The notes under the pieces are model-generated. The model was not told the DNA's origin. It saw only the letters and a list, made by a program, of their open reading frames with translations, and ran no database searches. A program made the translations under genes and the position numbers. A DNA stretch of 64,000 bases. It comes from an uncultured Saprospiraceae bacterium (GTDB lineage Bacteria; Bacteroidota; Bacteroidia; Chitinophagales; Saprospiraceae). Each line of letters starts with the position of its first letter. The first letter of the stretch is position 1. Of the stretch, positions 1-10,500 are shown one piece after another. Location: contig CALDYY010000056.1 in assembly GCA_937944245.1 (NCBI GenBank), positions 1-64,000 of the forward strand, in the 5' to 3' direction.

Positions 1-270
1 ATTGAAGTGAAATTAGAACCAACGTCCAAGTAACCCAATTGAGTTATACCAGATTTCTAGAAAATAATAATATTTTAGCGCAGCAAATTATCCAAAGTAA
101 ACAATTAGATTTGCTTTGAAATTAGTACTACAAACAAAAACGAGAAACATCTTACCAACTACAAGTTGTGCTTAAAATTTCTTAATTCCATGCCCATATA
201 GATAAGTAGGGATGACGCTCCTAGCTTAATACTTATTGAAACTTTATTTTCAACATCAAATATTTATTTT

Positions 271-3200
271 ATGAAGTTTTCTTTCACTTTGCTAGTCAAG
301 GGGTTAAAACTTGGTGTTTTAACTTTTCTGCTTTGTGCAGCAGGTTTAGCTGCCTATGCACAACAAACGATTACTGGAGTAGTCGTTGATGAAACTGGTG
401 CACCACTAATTGGGGCAACAGTTATGGTTAAAGGGACAATGGTTGGCACAACAACAGACAACAATGGTACTTACAGCATCAATGCTTCGTCTGGTCAAGA
501 CCTAGAGTTCTCTATGGTTGGTATGTCCACGCAGACCGTTTTGGTTAATCGCCAAACCAGCATTAACATTACTTTGGGAGAAACAGCTTATACCTTGAAC
601 GAGGCTGTGGTAACGGCACTTGGTATCAAAGAAGACCGTAGGAAGTTGAGTTACTCCCATCAATCTGTTCAGGGCGAGGAATTAGCCAATACACAACGAG
701 ACAATGCTTTTTTGTCTTTACAAGGTCGTGTAGCTGGATTGAATTTAACACCAACCAGTGGTCTGGCAGGTGGTTCGGTAAGTATCAATTTGAGAGGTGT
801 AAACTCTATTGGTAGTTCTAATCAACCCCTAGTGGTGTTGGATGGTTTGCCTATCAACAGTAGCACATTTAATCAGCACGACTTGTACTCTGACCGTGCT
901 GGTGTCAATGGAAATGTGAACAACAATCGCGATGATACAGGTAGCCGATTGGCAGAGATTAACCCTAACGACATTGAAAGCGTAACAGTGCTCAAAGGAC
1001 CAGAAGCGGCTGCGCTTTATGGTAATGAGGGTGCTAACGGTGTAATTGTTATTACAACAAGAAAAGGTAAAGCTGGCATTGGAAGAGTAAATTACAAAGT
1101 GCGTGCTGCCATGTCAGAAGTGTATCTTTTCCCTGAAATTCAGCAAGTGTATGGACGAGGTGCAAATGGTGTAGAAGAACCTAACGCCACAAGCTATTTC
1201 GGACCAAAATATGCACCTGGCACTACTTTTTACAATAATGTTGATGATTTCTTTAAAAGAGGAAGCAACTCAAGACATGATTTATCCTTTGAAGGCGGAA
1301 CAGATAAAATAACTTATCGCTTATCTTCTGCTTTCCTACAAACAGAAGGTGTCATTCCCGGCAATAGTTTTGACCAAATTAACGCTTCTTTAAGCTCTGA
1401 GGCGCGATTGTTGCCTTGGTTAAAAGCATTTACGCGGTTTAGCTTTACCAAAAATACAAATATCTTGCCTCCGGGTGGTACTCAAGGTTATTTGACAGGG
1501 GTATTGCGTTATCCTGCTGACCAAAGAATGAGTGACTATTTGACTTTAGAAGGTACACGCCGTTTGACAAGAGACAACTTAACTCCCGTAACAGATAATG
1601 CTAATCCTTTCTTTGATGTGAACAAAAACATTCGTAAAGAAGATACCGATAGAACAATTGGAAACATTACTTTAGATGCTACAATCAAGCCTTGGTGGAG
1701 TGTTACTGGCATTTTTGGAGCAGATATATTTTCCACAAGTGCTAATCGCTTTTTCCATCCCGAATCTAATATTGGATTTCCAAGAGCAGGATGGACTGAA
1801 AACTATACAAATATTGGTCGTCTTTTGACTACTAACATGTTTACTACATTCAGAAAATCGCAAGGCAAATTTCGTACTTCTTTTGTGGCTGGTATAAACA
1901 TTAATGATAGAGAAAGTGAAACTAATTCTATTTATGGTGAGAAATTTTTCTTACCTGACTTCAATAGTGTGAACAATACTGACCCGATCACGCAACGCAA
2001 TCAAACCATAGTAACACGTACTCGCTTAATTGGGGTATTTGGAAAAGCAGAGTTTAACTGGCAAAACTGGTTAATTTTAAATTTAACAGGTAGAAATGAC
2101 TGGTCATCCACTTTACCAATCGCCAACCGCTCCTACTTTTACCCATCAGCAGGTTTGACTTTTGTATTTACAGATGTTCCTGCTTTACAGGATAAGTTGA
2201 GCTTCATGGATTTCGGTAAAATCAGAGCTTCCTTTGCACAAGTAGGAAACCCTGCACCGCCTTACCGCATTCGCGCACGACTTGTACCACGTACTTCCAC
2301 AGGAGGTGGATTTAGCTACGACTTCTTTGGCGATAATCCAGCCTTGAAGCCAGAGCAAGTGGAAAGTTTTGAAATAGGTACTGACCTTAGCTTCTTTAAA
2401 AATCGCCTATCTTTGGATGTGGCAGTTTTCTCAAAAACCATTCGCGACCAAATCGTTACGCAGCGTTTGAGCTATGGTACAGGTTTTATCTTTGGTCTAT
2501 TAAATGGTGGAGAACTAAACACAAAAGGTCTTGAAATTCAGCTTGGTTTAGTGCCTGTAAGGTCAAAAAACTTTACTTGGAACATCAACACCAACTTCAC
2601 GAAATACCAAACTGAAGTATTAAGCCTTCCAGCTAACGTAAATGAATATTACGATTCCGACACTTGGGCATTTGGTAATGCAAGAGCTAGTGCTTTCTCA
2701 CCTGCTGATGTATTAGCAGCTAGATTTACTGCACCCGGCAACCGCTTCTACGCACCATTGAACAGTCGCGGTGCTGGTTCAGCAACAGCTATTGGGGGCT
2801 GGAGTTATCTGAGAAATAGCAAGGGGCAAATTCTTATCAATCCAACAACTGGGTTTCCTATTCCTAACAACAACTTTTTGCCCATTGGCGACCGTAACCC
2901 AACTTTCACTGTTGGTTTGGTCAATGATTTCCGCATTATGAATAATTTATCTATTTCTTTCTTGTTGGATATTCGTAGAGGTGGTGATATTTTTAATGGT
3001 AATGAGTTGTTCTTAGTGCAAAATGGTTTGAGTAAGCGCACATTGAACCGCGAAGAATCTTTCATTTTTGCAGAAGGCAATAGCGTACTGCGCGATGGAA
3101 AAGAAGAAACAGATAATCCAACTATAAACGATAAGTTGATTACGCCAATCGCTAATCAGCAGTTTTACACAGGTGTTTTATTGCCAGAAGATTTCATAGA

Positions 3201-3465
3201 GCGCGATATTAACTGGGTTCGTTTGCGCGACATTACCATTAGCTATAATTTTAAGGGTAAATGGTTAGGTCAGCAAAAAGTAATCAAAGACCTCAGCATA
3301 TTTGTAAACGGTACGGATTTATTTTTGATTACCAACTATTCTGGTGCTGACCCTTATGTGAGTACAACTAACCCTGCTACGGGTGGTGCAGGTGGTTTTG
3401 GAATGGATTTTGGGAAAATTTCTTTACCACGTACCTTCTCAACAGGATTGTCCGTTTCTTTCTAA
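271..3465 (+). CDS. SusC/RagA family TonB-linked outer membrane protein
   Basis: 1064 aa; signal peptide; N-terminal carboxypeptidase-like domain (ITGVVVDETGAPLIGATVMVKGT); plug motif (VVLDGLPINSS, VLKGPEAAALYGNEGANGVIVITTRKGK); C-terminal beta barrel ending in aromatic residue (F). Confidence 0.95.
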   Translation: MKFSFTLLVKGLKLGVLTFLLCAAGLAAYAQQTITGVVVDETGAPLIGATVMVKGTMVGTTTDNNGTYSINASSGQDLEFSMVGMSTQTVLVNRQTSINITLGETAYTLNEAVVTALGIKEDRRKLSYSHQSVQGEELANTQRDNAFLSLQGRVAGLNLTPTSGLAGGSVSINLRGVNSIGSSNQPLVVLDGLPINSSTFNQHDLYSDRAGVNGNVNNNRDDTGSRLAEINPNDIESVTVLKGPEAAALYGNEGANGVIVITTRKGKAGIGRVNYKVRAAMSEVYLFPEIQQVYGRGANGVEEPNATSYFGPKYAPGTTFYNNVDDFFKRGSNSRHDLSFEGGTDKITYRLSSAFLQTEGVIPGNSFDQINASLSSEARLLPWLKAFTRFSFTKNTNILPPGGTQGYLTGVLRYPADQRMSDYLTLEGTRRLTRDNLTPVTDNANPFFDVNKNIRKEDTDRTIGNITLDATIKPWWSVTGIFGADIFSTSANRFFHPESNIGFPRAGWTENYTNIGRLLTTNMFTTFRKSQGKFRTSFVAGININDRESETNSIYGEKFFLPDFNSVNNTDPITQRNQTIVTRTRLIGVFGKAEFNWQNWLILNLTGRNDWSSTLPIANRSYFYPSAGLTFVFTDVPALQDKLSFMDFGKIRASFAQVGNPAPPYRIRARLVPRTSTGGGFSYDFFGDNPALKPEQVESFEIGTDLSFFKNRLSLDVAVFSKTIRDQIVTQRLSYGTGFIFGLLNGGELNTKGLEIQLGLVPVRSKNFTWNINTNFTKYQTEVLSLPANVNEYYDSDTWAFGNARASAFSPADVLAARFTAPGNRFYAPLNSRGAGSATAIGGWSYLRNSKGQILINPTTGFPIPNNNFLPIGDRNPTFTVGLVNDFRIMNNLSISFLLDIRRGGDIFNGNELFLVQNGLSKRTLNREESFIFAEGNSVLRDGKEETDNPTINDKLITPIANQQFYTGVLLPEDFIERDINWVRLRDITISYNFKGKWLGQQKVIKDLSIFVNGTDLFLITNYSGADPYVSTTNPATGGAGGFGMDFGKISLPRTFSTGLSVSF

Positions 3466-3486
3466 CTTTTTAAAATTGAACAAATT

Positions 3487-5001
3487 ATGAAACGCAATAT
3501 CTTTTTATCATTTTTAGTGGCAACTACCTTATTATTTAGTAGTTGCGACGATTATTTAGACATTAATTTTGACCCTAGCAATCCGCAATTAGCGGAAGGG
3601 TTTGCGCTGTTGCCGCCTATGTTCTCCGAAATGGTGCGTGGCGAAGCATTTGATATTCGATTTGTAGGGCAATACATCCAAAATTGGAATTGGATTGCAG
3701 CAAATAATGTCTGGGATCAGCATGGCTATGTTGCAGGTAGTGATGCAGCAGGTGAAAAATGGAGACAACACTATTGGGCTATTGGTAGAAATGTGGATTT
3801 AATTATCAGTGAATCCACTAAAAAAGGACAATGGGATTATGTGGGTGCAGCAAAAGCAATTCGCGCTTGGAGTTGGCAAAGTTCAACAGATGTTTATGGC
3901 GAAATGATTCTTTCACAAGTGTTCGAGCCTAATCGCTACGTTTTTGACTACGATAGCCAAGAGGCTATTTACAAAGAAGTAGAAAGATTGGCTTTAGAAG
4001 CCATTAAAGATTTAGAACGCACTGACGGAGCAGTAAGCCAAGCAAGTTTAGGACGTGGTGACCTTGTTTATAAAGGCGACCGCTCAAAATGGATTAAATT
4101 TACTAATGCTGTTTTGGCAAGAAATGCACATCACCTTTCTAACAAATCGAATTACAACGCGGATAAAGTAATCGAATATTGCGACAAAGCGTTGGCTTCC
4201 AATGCGGATAACTTTAATGTTCCTCACGCAGGTACAAGCACAAGCGATGGAAACTTTTTTGGACCTACGCGCAACAACTTAAGGTCGTACCGTCAGAGTG
4301 CATATATCTTGAGCTTATTAAATGGTACAACCTTTAACGGTGTTCAAGATCCGCGTTTGTCTAAAATGTTGAGTCCTTCTCCTGATGGTGAGTATCGTGG
4401 GGTATCTCCAGTGGTAGGTGACCCAACCAATACCACCAACAACCCTATGCGTATTCCTTTACTTTGGGGAGTTGCACCAACCGTAACAGTGGCTGCTCAA
4501 ATACCTGGAAAGTATATTTTTACAGATAAAGCAGCACATCCAATAATTACATATTCCGAAGTTCAATTTATCAAAGCAGAAGCTGCCTTCAAAAAAGGCG
4601 ATAGAGCCACAGCTTTTGATGCATTTAAAAAAGGAATAACAGCTCATATGGATTTTGCTACGGTAGCTGCTGCAGACCGTGATGCCTATTTGGCAAGCGA
4701 TGCAGTACCTCAATCTGCCGATGCGTTGACTTTGAGCGACATCATGTTGCAAAAATATATTGCCCTTTGGGTACATGGTGCATTAGAAACTTGGGTGGAT
4801 ATGCGTCGCTATCGTTACAGCAGTGAGGTGTACAAGGGATTTACTCTTCCAGCACTTTTATTTGTTGCAAATGACGGTAAGCCTGCCTATCGCTTACGCC
4901 CACGTTACAATTCAGAATTTGTTTGGAATTTAGATGCACTAAATAAAATTGGAGCTACTGAGGATAACTTCCACACTATTGAACCATGGTTCATTAAGTA
5001 G
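3487..5001 (+). CDS. SusD/RagB family nutrient-binding outer membrane lipoprotein
   Basis: Immediately downstream of SusC; lipoprotein signal (LLFSSCDDYLDINFDPSNP), SusD-like helical/TPR sequence. Confidence 0.93.
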   Translation: MKRNIFLSFLVATTLLFSSCDDYLDINFDPSNPQLAEGFALLPPMFSEMVRGEAFDIRFVGQYIQNWNWIAANNVWDQHGYVAGSDAAGEKWRQHYWAIGRNVDLIISESTKKGQWDYVGAAKAIRAWSWQSSTDVYGEMILSQVFEPNRYVFDYDSQEAIYKEVERLALEAIKDLERTDGAVSQASLGRGDLVYKGDRSKWIKFTNAVLARNAHHLSNKSNYNADKVIEYCDKALASNADNFNVPHAGTSTSDGNFFGPTRNNLRSYRQSAYILSLLNGTTFNGVQDPRLSKMLSPSPDGEYRGVSPVVGDPTNTTNNPMRIPLLWGVAPTVTVAAQIPGKYIFTDKAAHPIITYSEVQFIKAEAAFKKGDRATAFDAFKKGITAHMDFATVAAADRDAYLASDAVPQSADALTLSDIMLQKYIALWVHGALETWVDMRRYRYSSEVYKGFTLPALLFVANDGKPAYRLRPRYNSEFVWNLDALNKIGATEDNFHTIEPWFIK

Positions 5002-5018
5002 TGGTTTTAACTTATAGT

Positions 5019-5082
5019 TAGTTTTGGATGTTGAATGTTGAGTTTTGTTTAACCCAACGTTCAACATCCAACTAAAACTAAA
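5019..5082. terminator. Hairpin between convergent genes (bidirectional terminator candidate)
   Basis: TGGATGTTGAAtGTTG ... CAACgTTCAACATCCA stem with flanking gttagtttt/aaaactaa, located between the SusD stop and the stop of the minus-strand gene. Confidence 0.7.
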
Positions 5083-5090
5083 AAACAAAA

Positions 5091-5954
5091 CTACTTCACT
5101 ACTTCTGCTTCATCAATCATTTCATCGCCGTCGCCGTCCAAATCTTCAAACCCTTTTACCATACCTTTATTATCAGGCTTTTCGTAGTTAGGGTCTTGCG
5201 AAATTTCAATGTCGCCTACTTTAGTGATGTCTTTATCGCCTTTATTGTGGTAGTCACCTTTGGCAAATCGCTCTGCGCGTGTAAAAAAGTCATCTTTGCC
5301 GTCTAGCAAGCTACCTTTTACATTGTCATAACCGATTTTAGGCTCGGCAGGAGTATCATCTCCAACTTTAGCTTTTAGTTTTTCGGTTAAATCCTCTGCT
5401 TTTTCCATCAAGTCATCAAAAATGGAATTTCCTTTATCCAGAACAGCCTTAGCTTTATCGGCTAACGTACTCTTTACCGTTTCGGTCGTTGCAGTAGCAT
5501 CCTTAAAAATATCTGAAGCTAGATCATCAGCGGTTTCAGCGGCAGCATTCATGGTATCGCTTGCTTTTGTCTTTGCTGATTCCGCTTTTTCAGTAGTTTT
5601 TTCTCGGTAATCGTCAAATTGTTCTTTTACTTGTTTAGATTTTTCGATTACTTTTTCGCCTACTTCTTCTGAAAAAGATTTTGTTTTTTCCCAAAATTCA
5701 CCTGCTTTCTTAAGCACTTCACTTCCTACTTCTTCAGAAATATTTTTTGCTTTTTCAAGAGTCCCACCAGTACGCTCATTGATTTGTGCACTTATCTCTT
5801 CTACTTTTTTACTGGCAATTTCCAAGTATTCTTCCGTTTGCTCAGCAACTTTTTTCCCTGTTTCTTTCCCTACTTCGGTTGCTTTTTCTACCGTATGTTT
5901 TGCTACAGAGGATACTCCGAAAAATAATTTTTTTAAATCATTAATTACACTCAT
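5091..5954 (-). CDS. LEA/apolipoprotein-like coiled-coil protein with C-terminal EF-hand-like acidic loop
   Basis: 287 aa, Lys/Glu/Ala-rich amphipathic heptad repeats; C-terminal DLDGDGDEMIDEAEVVK. Confidence 0.7.
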   Translation of the reverse strand: MSVINDLKKLFFGVSSVAKHTVEKATEVGKETGKKVAEQTEEYLEIASKKVEEISAQINERTGGTLEKAKNISEEVGSEVLKKAGEFWEKTKSFSEEVGEKVIEKSKQVKEQFDDYREKTTEKAESAKTKASDTMNAAAETADDLASDIFKDATATTETVKSTLADKAKAVLDKGNSIFDDLMEKAEDLTEKLKAKVGDDTPAEPKIGYDNVKGSLLDGKDDFFTRAERFAKGDYHNKGDKDITKVGDIEISQDPNYEKPDNKGMVKGFEDLDGDGDEMIDEAEVVK

Positions 5955-6091
5955 AATTGAATTAATTTTTTGTTATTTTCAACTAAGGTACGATAAATTG
6001 ATGACATTGTAATTTAAGTTTCTATGAACTTAAATAAAAGGCAGTCGTCAAATGCAAAAAATCTGTAAATAGCACAAAAAGATAATTAAAT

Positions 6092-7375
6092 ATGCCCGTT
6101 AATATTCCCGAAGTTGAGCAAAAACGCATTGTTGTCATTGGTGGAGGTTTCGCTGGTCTTGAATTGACGAAGCGACTCGCTTCTACTGATCATCAAATTG
6201 TTTTGGTGGATAAAAATAACTACCATCAATTTCAACCCCTTTTTTATCAGGTAGCTATGGCTGGTCTTGAACCAAGTTCCATTATTTTTCCATTTCGCAA
6301 ATTGTTCAGAAAATACAAGAATGTATTTGTGCGTATGGCTGAGGTAACAGAAGTGAATACTGCTACAAAGCAAATATTTACCTCTTATGGCTTTATCAAA
6401 TACGACTACCTAGTCATTGCTATTGGTGCAAATACCAACTTCTTCGGAAATGAAAAAATAGCGGAACATGCTATTCCTATGAAATCTGTTGCAGAAGCAT
6501 TGTTTTTGCGCAACGAAATACTAAGCGACTATGAGAATAGTTTGACAATACGCGAATTTGATACTCGACAGGAATTTATTGATATTGTTATTGTAGGTGG
6601 CGGACCAACAGGGGTAGAAGTGGCAGGTGCACTGGCAGAGATGAAGCAGTATATTATCCCAAGAGAATATAGAGAACTTGCTGCGCATGAAATAGACATT
6701 CATCTTATACAAAGTTCCGACCAACTACTAAAAGGGATGTCCAATAAATCAGCTAATGCTGCTTTGAAATACCTAACAGCACTTGGCGTAAAAGTAAAAC
6801 TCAATACTAGGGTAGTGGACTACGATGGCAAAGTAGTAACAATGAATGACGGTTCAAAAATTTCTACTAGAAAGTTGATTTGGGCGGCAGGCATCACTGG
6901 AAATCGTCTAACTGGCTTGCCGAATGAGGTATTGGTGTCAGGCAATCGTTTGAAAGTCAATCGCTTCAATCAAGTAGAAGGTTTAGAAGATGTTTATGCC
7001 ATTGGCGACATCGCCTACATGGAAGAAAAAGGATATGAAAAAGGGCATCCACAAGTTGCTCAGGTAGCCTTGCAACAAGCTAAACATTTGGCAAAAAATT
7101 TTAGGCAGCGTTTAAAAAATAAGCCAATGCAAGCATTTTCCTACAAAGACAAAGGCTCAATGGCAACCATTGGGAGAAATAAAGCCGTCGTAGATTTGCC
7201 GCGCACTTCTTTTCATGGGGCTTTTGCTTGGTATATTTGGCTAGTGGTTCATTTATTCGCCATTATTGGCACAAAAAATAAAGTGTTTGTTTTTCTAAAC
7301 TGGATGTGGAACTACATCACTTATGACCAATCGTTGCGACTAATTATTCGACCTTTTTTGAAAGGAAAGTCTTAA
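6092..7375 (+). CDS. NAD(P)/FAD-dependent oxidoreductase, type II NADH dehydrogenase (NDH-2)
   Basis: 427 aa; VVIGGGFAGLELTKRL dinucleotide-binding motif, second GGGPTGVEVAGALAE motif, YAIGDIA motif, C-terminal membrane-association region. Confidence 0.92.
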   Translation: MPVNIPEVEQKRIVVIGGGFAGLELTKRLASTDHQIVLVDKNNYHQFQPLFYQVAMAGLEPSSIIFPFRKLFRKYKNVFVRMAEVTEVNTATKQIFTSYGFIKYDYLVIAIGANTNFFGNEKIAEHAIPMKSVAEALFLRNEILSDYENSLTIREFDTRQEFIDIVIVGGGPTGVEVAGALAEMKQYIIPREYRELAAHEIDIHLIQSSDQLLKGMSNKSANAALKYLTALGVKVKLNTRVVDYDGKVVTMNDGSKISTRKLIWAAGITGNRLTGLPNEVLVSGNRLKVNRFNQVEGLEDVYAIGDIAYMEEKGYEKGHPQVAQVALQQAKHLAKNFRQRLKNKPMQAFSYKDKGSMATIGRNKAVVDLPRTSFHGAFAWYIWLVVHLFAIIGTKNKVFVFLNWMWNYITYDQSLRLIIRPFLKGKS

Positions 7376-7598
7376 AATTGTCAATCTAACATTTTTTTTT
7401 ATGCTGTTGCTCCAACAAACTTTGCTAAGTTTCGTAATACGAGTATAAACATTTAGCAGAACACTTTTGAGAACAGACATTACACTAGTTAAACAAAGAC
7501 AGCGCTATTCATTATTGAATGCTATCATCCAATGTTATCCATCCATTGATGGATACACCAATCCATTTTATCATTTTCACTTTAAACTAATCCGTACC

Positions 7599-10500
7599 AT
7601 GAAACGGTTCTACTTACTTTTTTTCATTTTAGGACTTCCATTATTCCTGAAAGCACAATGTGTACCTGATGCTACCTTTTCTAACCAACCAATTGGTTTG
7701 TACCCATCTGCATTATCTGACCAACAAATTGCACAAGGTCTGGTAACAGCAGAGGCTTGCAAGGGAGCAAACCTAAATGTGGTATTCACCTTAGTCTTTG
7801 ATAAACAAGTCTTTGGGGCTACTATTGATTCCATTAGAATGAGTAATGTTGTTGGATTACCACCAGGTATTACTTGGCAGGCGCCATCTTTATCTATTAG
7901 TCAAAAAGGATTAGCGTGTTTTGTACTAACAGGTACACCTAGGGCTAATGCACAAGCTAGAGATTATCAAATTACTTTTAAAGCGCTTGCATGGCTGAAT
8001 GGTGGTGCAACGCCCAGCAATGTAGATTTCCCTGGAACATTGGTGCAAGGAAAATATATTATCAGAGTAAGGGAAGCCGTAGATTGCTGTAAACTTTCTT
8101 TGGAAACAACCAACACACCTGCTGTTTGCTTGACGACCAATAACGGGCAAGCGGGCGTAACCGTAAATAATGCAACAGGCGCAATCAAATACCAATGGGA
8201 TGCTGCCACAGGCAATCAAACTACGCAAATAGCAACAGGACTGAAGGCAGGTACTTACGCTGTAACTGTTTCAGATGCCATAGGTTGTACAGCAACAGCC
8301 AGTGTAACCGTAGGCGTGCGCATTGGCTCCGTTGACTTTGGTATCAGACTTGACAACGAAGCAGGTTGCGCACGCAGAGGTAAGGCAACAATTATCAATA
8401 CAACAGGGCGTGCGCCATTTACTTATGCTTGGTCAAACGGAACAACTACCATAAGTGCTGATAACTTAGCACCCGGCAATTACACGGCAACAGTAACAGA
8501 TAATACAGGGTGCAACAATATTAAATCCATTACCATACCGGGCGATCCAAATGCGATTAACTTTACAGTTAATACTCAAAATACCAGTTGTAGTGATAGA
8601 AATGATGGAAGTGCAGAAGTATCCATAGTTGGAGGAACTGCTGGCGCAACTTTTGCTTGGTCAACAGGGGCAACCACAGCGCGAATCACAGGGCTTGCTC
8701 CTGGAAGCTACACGGTAACTGTTACAAAAGACGGATGTAGCGCTGAAGAAATGGTTACGGTACAAGCTGCTGCTTTAGCATCGGTAACCATCAACTCAGA
8801 CGGTAGTAGCTGTACTGGAGGGTTGCCAACTGCCATAACCGCAGTAGGTACAGGAGGTAATGGAGGCTTCACCTACAGTTGGTCAAATGGAGTGAATCTA
8901 GCAAGAATAAATACACCAGCAGCAGGAAGCTACACCGTAACTGCCACAGATAGTAGGGGATGTCAAGCTACGAGAAGTATCACATTGAGCGGCGAGCGCA
9001 GAGATCCTATTACGTTGACTGCTCGATCGAATCAGGTCTCTTGTAACGCCACCGAAGATGGTAGTGCAATGGTTACAGCGGTTGGTGGCGATGGTAATTA
9101 CAATTACCTTTGGTCAAATGGTAGGACTACTGCAAGCATCACAAATATTGCGCCAGGTAGCTATACCGTAACTGTTTCTGATAATAGCGGATGTACAACC
9201 ACGCAAGCAGTAACAGTGGGTAAAGTACAAACATTTACATTGTCCGCTGATTTGAACAGTGTTAACTGTGGAACACTAGCTAATGGAAGAATTACACTTA
9301 CGCCAAATAGAGGAGCGATTACAGATTATACTTTTAACTGGTCAAATGGGGCGACAACTGCTTCCATCAATAGCCTTCGTGCAGGAAATTACAATGTTAC
9401 AGTAACGGAAATGTCAACAGGATGTATTGTTACCAATCAATATACCATTGTAGAATCCAATCCATTGACCATTAGTAATTTATCCGTTAATGATGTTTTA
9501 TGCAACGGCGATGCTACTGGTAGAGCTACAATTACTGTTGCTGGTGGTAGTGGAACGTTTACCTATGCTTGGTCTAACGGCGCAACTACTGCACAAGTTA
9601 CTAATCTAAGAGCAGGCAGTTACACGGTAACGGCAACAGATCAGAACGGCTGCTCTATAGAGCGAGGCATTACTGTAGGTCAACCTGAACGAATCGTGCC
9701 GAATGCTTCTGCCATGAATGAAATGATTGCCAATGATGGCTCTGCCACAGCCGACCCAACAGGCGGGAGGCAGCCATACACTTTTTTATGGTCAAAAGAG
9801 GGAAACTCCAATTTCTCTCGAACCACAAGAACTATCAACAACTTGTCTCCAGGTCAATACACCCTCAGAGTGTTGGATGCCAATAGCTGCAGTATGACAC
9901 AAACAGTTGTTGTTGCACCTTCTAACTGTACAGCAATTAACATTTCTGCTAACACCGTAGCGCCTACTTGTAATGGTGTAATAGGTTCTATTTCGGTAAC
10001 CGTTGAGGGTGGAAATAGTCCATATACTTACGCTTGGTCAAATGGAAAAACTACTGCTACTATTGATAGTTTGCAGCCGGGCGAATACTGCGTTACTGTA
10101 ACTGATAGAGATGGCTGCCCATCAAATCGTTGCTTTACCGTGAATGATTTGTCTAAATTTGAAGTGCGCGTAACTGATATTCGACCTGTTACTTGTGTTG
10201 GTGGTCGAAATGGTTCTATCACTGTTGCTGCTGGTGTAGGTAGTTTTACTTATCGCTGGTCAAATGGCATAAATGAAAGAACAATAAATAACTTAAGTGC
10301 AGGTAATTATACAGTAACGGTAACTAATAGCGCAGGCTGTCAGGTAACTGAAACCGTAAGATTAAATGCCCCAGATAGTATTGTGGCTCGAATTACTTCC
10401 AAAATGGATGCCAGTTGTGTAGGCTTACTTAATGGCATGACTTCTGTGGGTGTCGTAGGAGGAAAAGCCCCATTCACCTATCGTTGGTCAACGGGTGCTA

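Noticed and set aside
1-33. Possible C-terminal tail of an upstream CDS (reads IEVKLEPTSK-stop)
   Set aside because: Ten codons at the window edge are too few to support a coding call.
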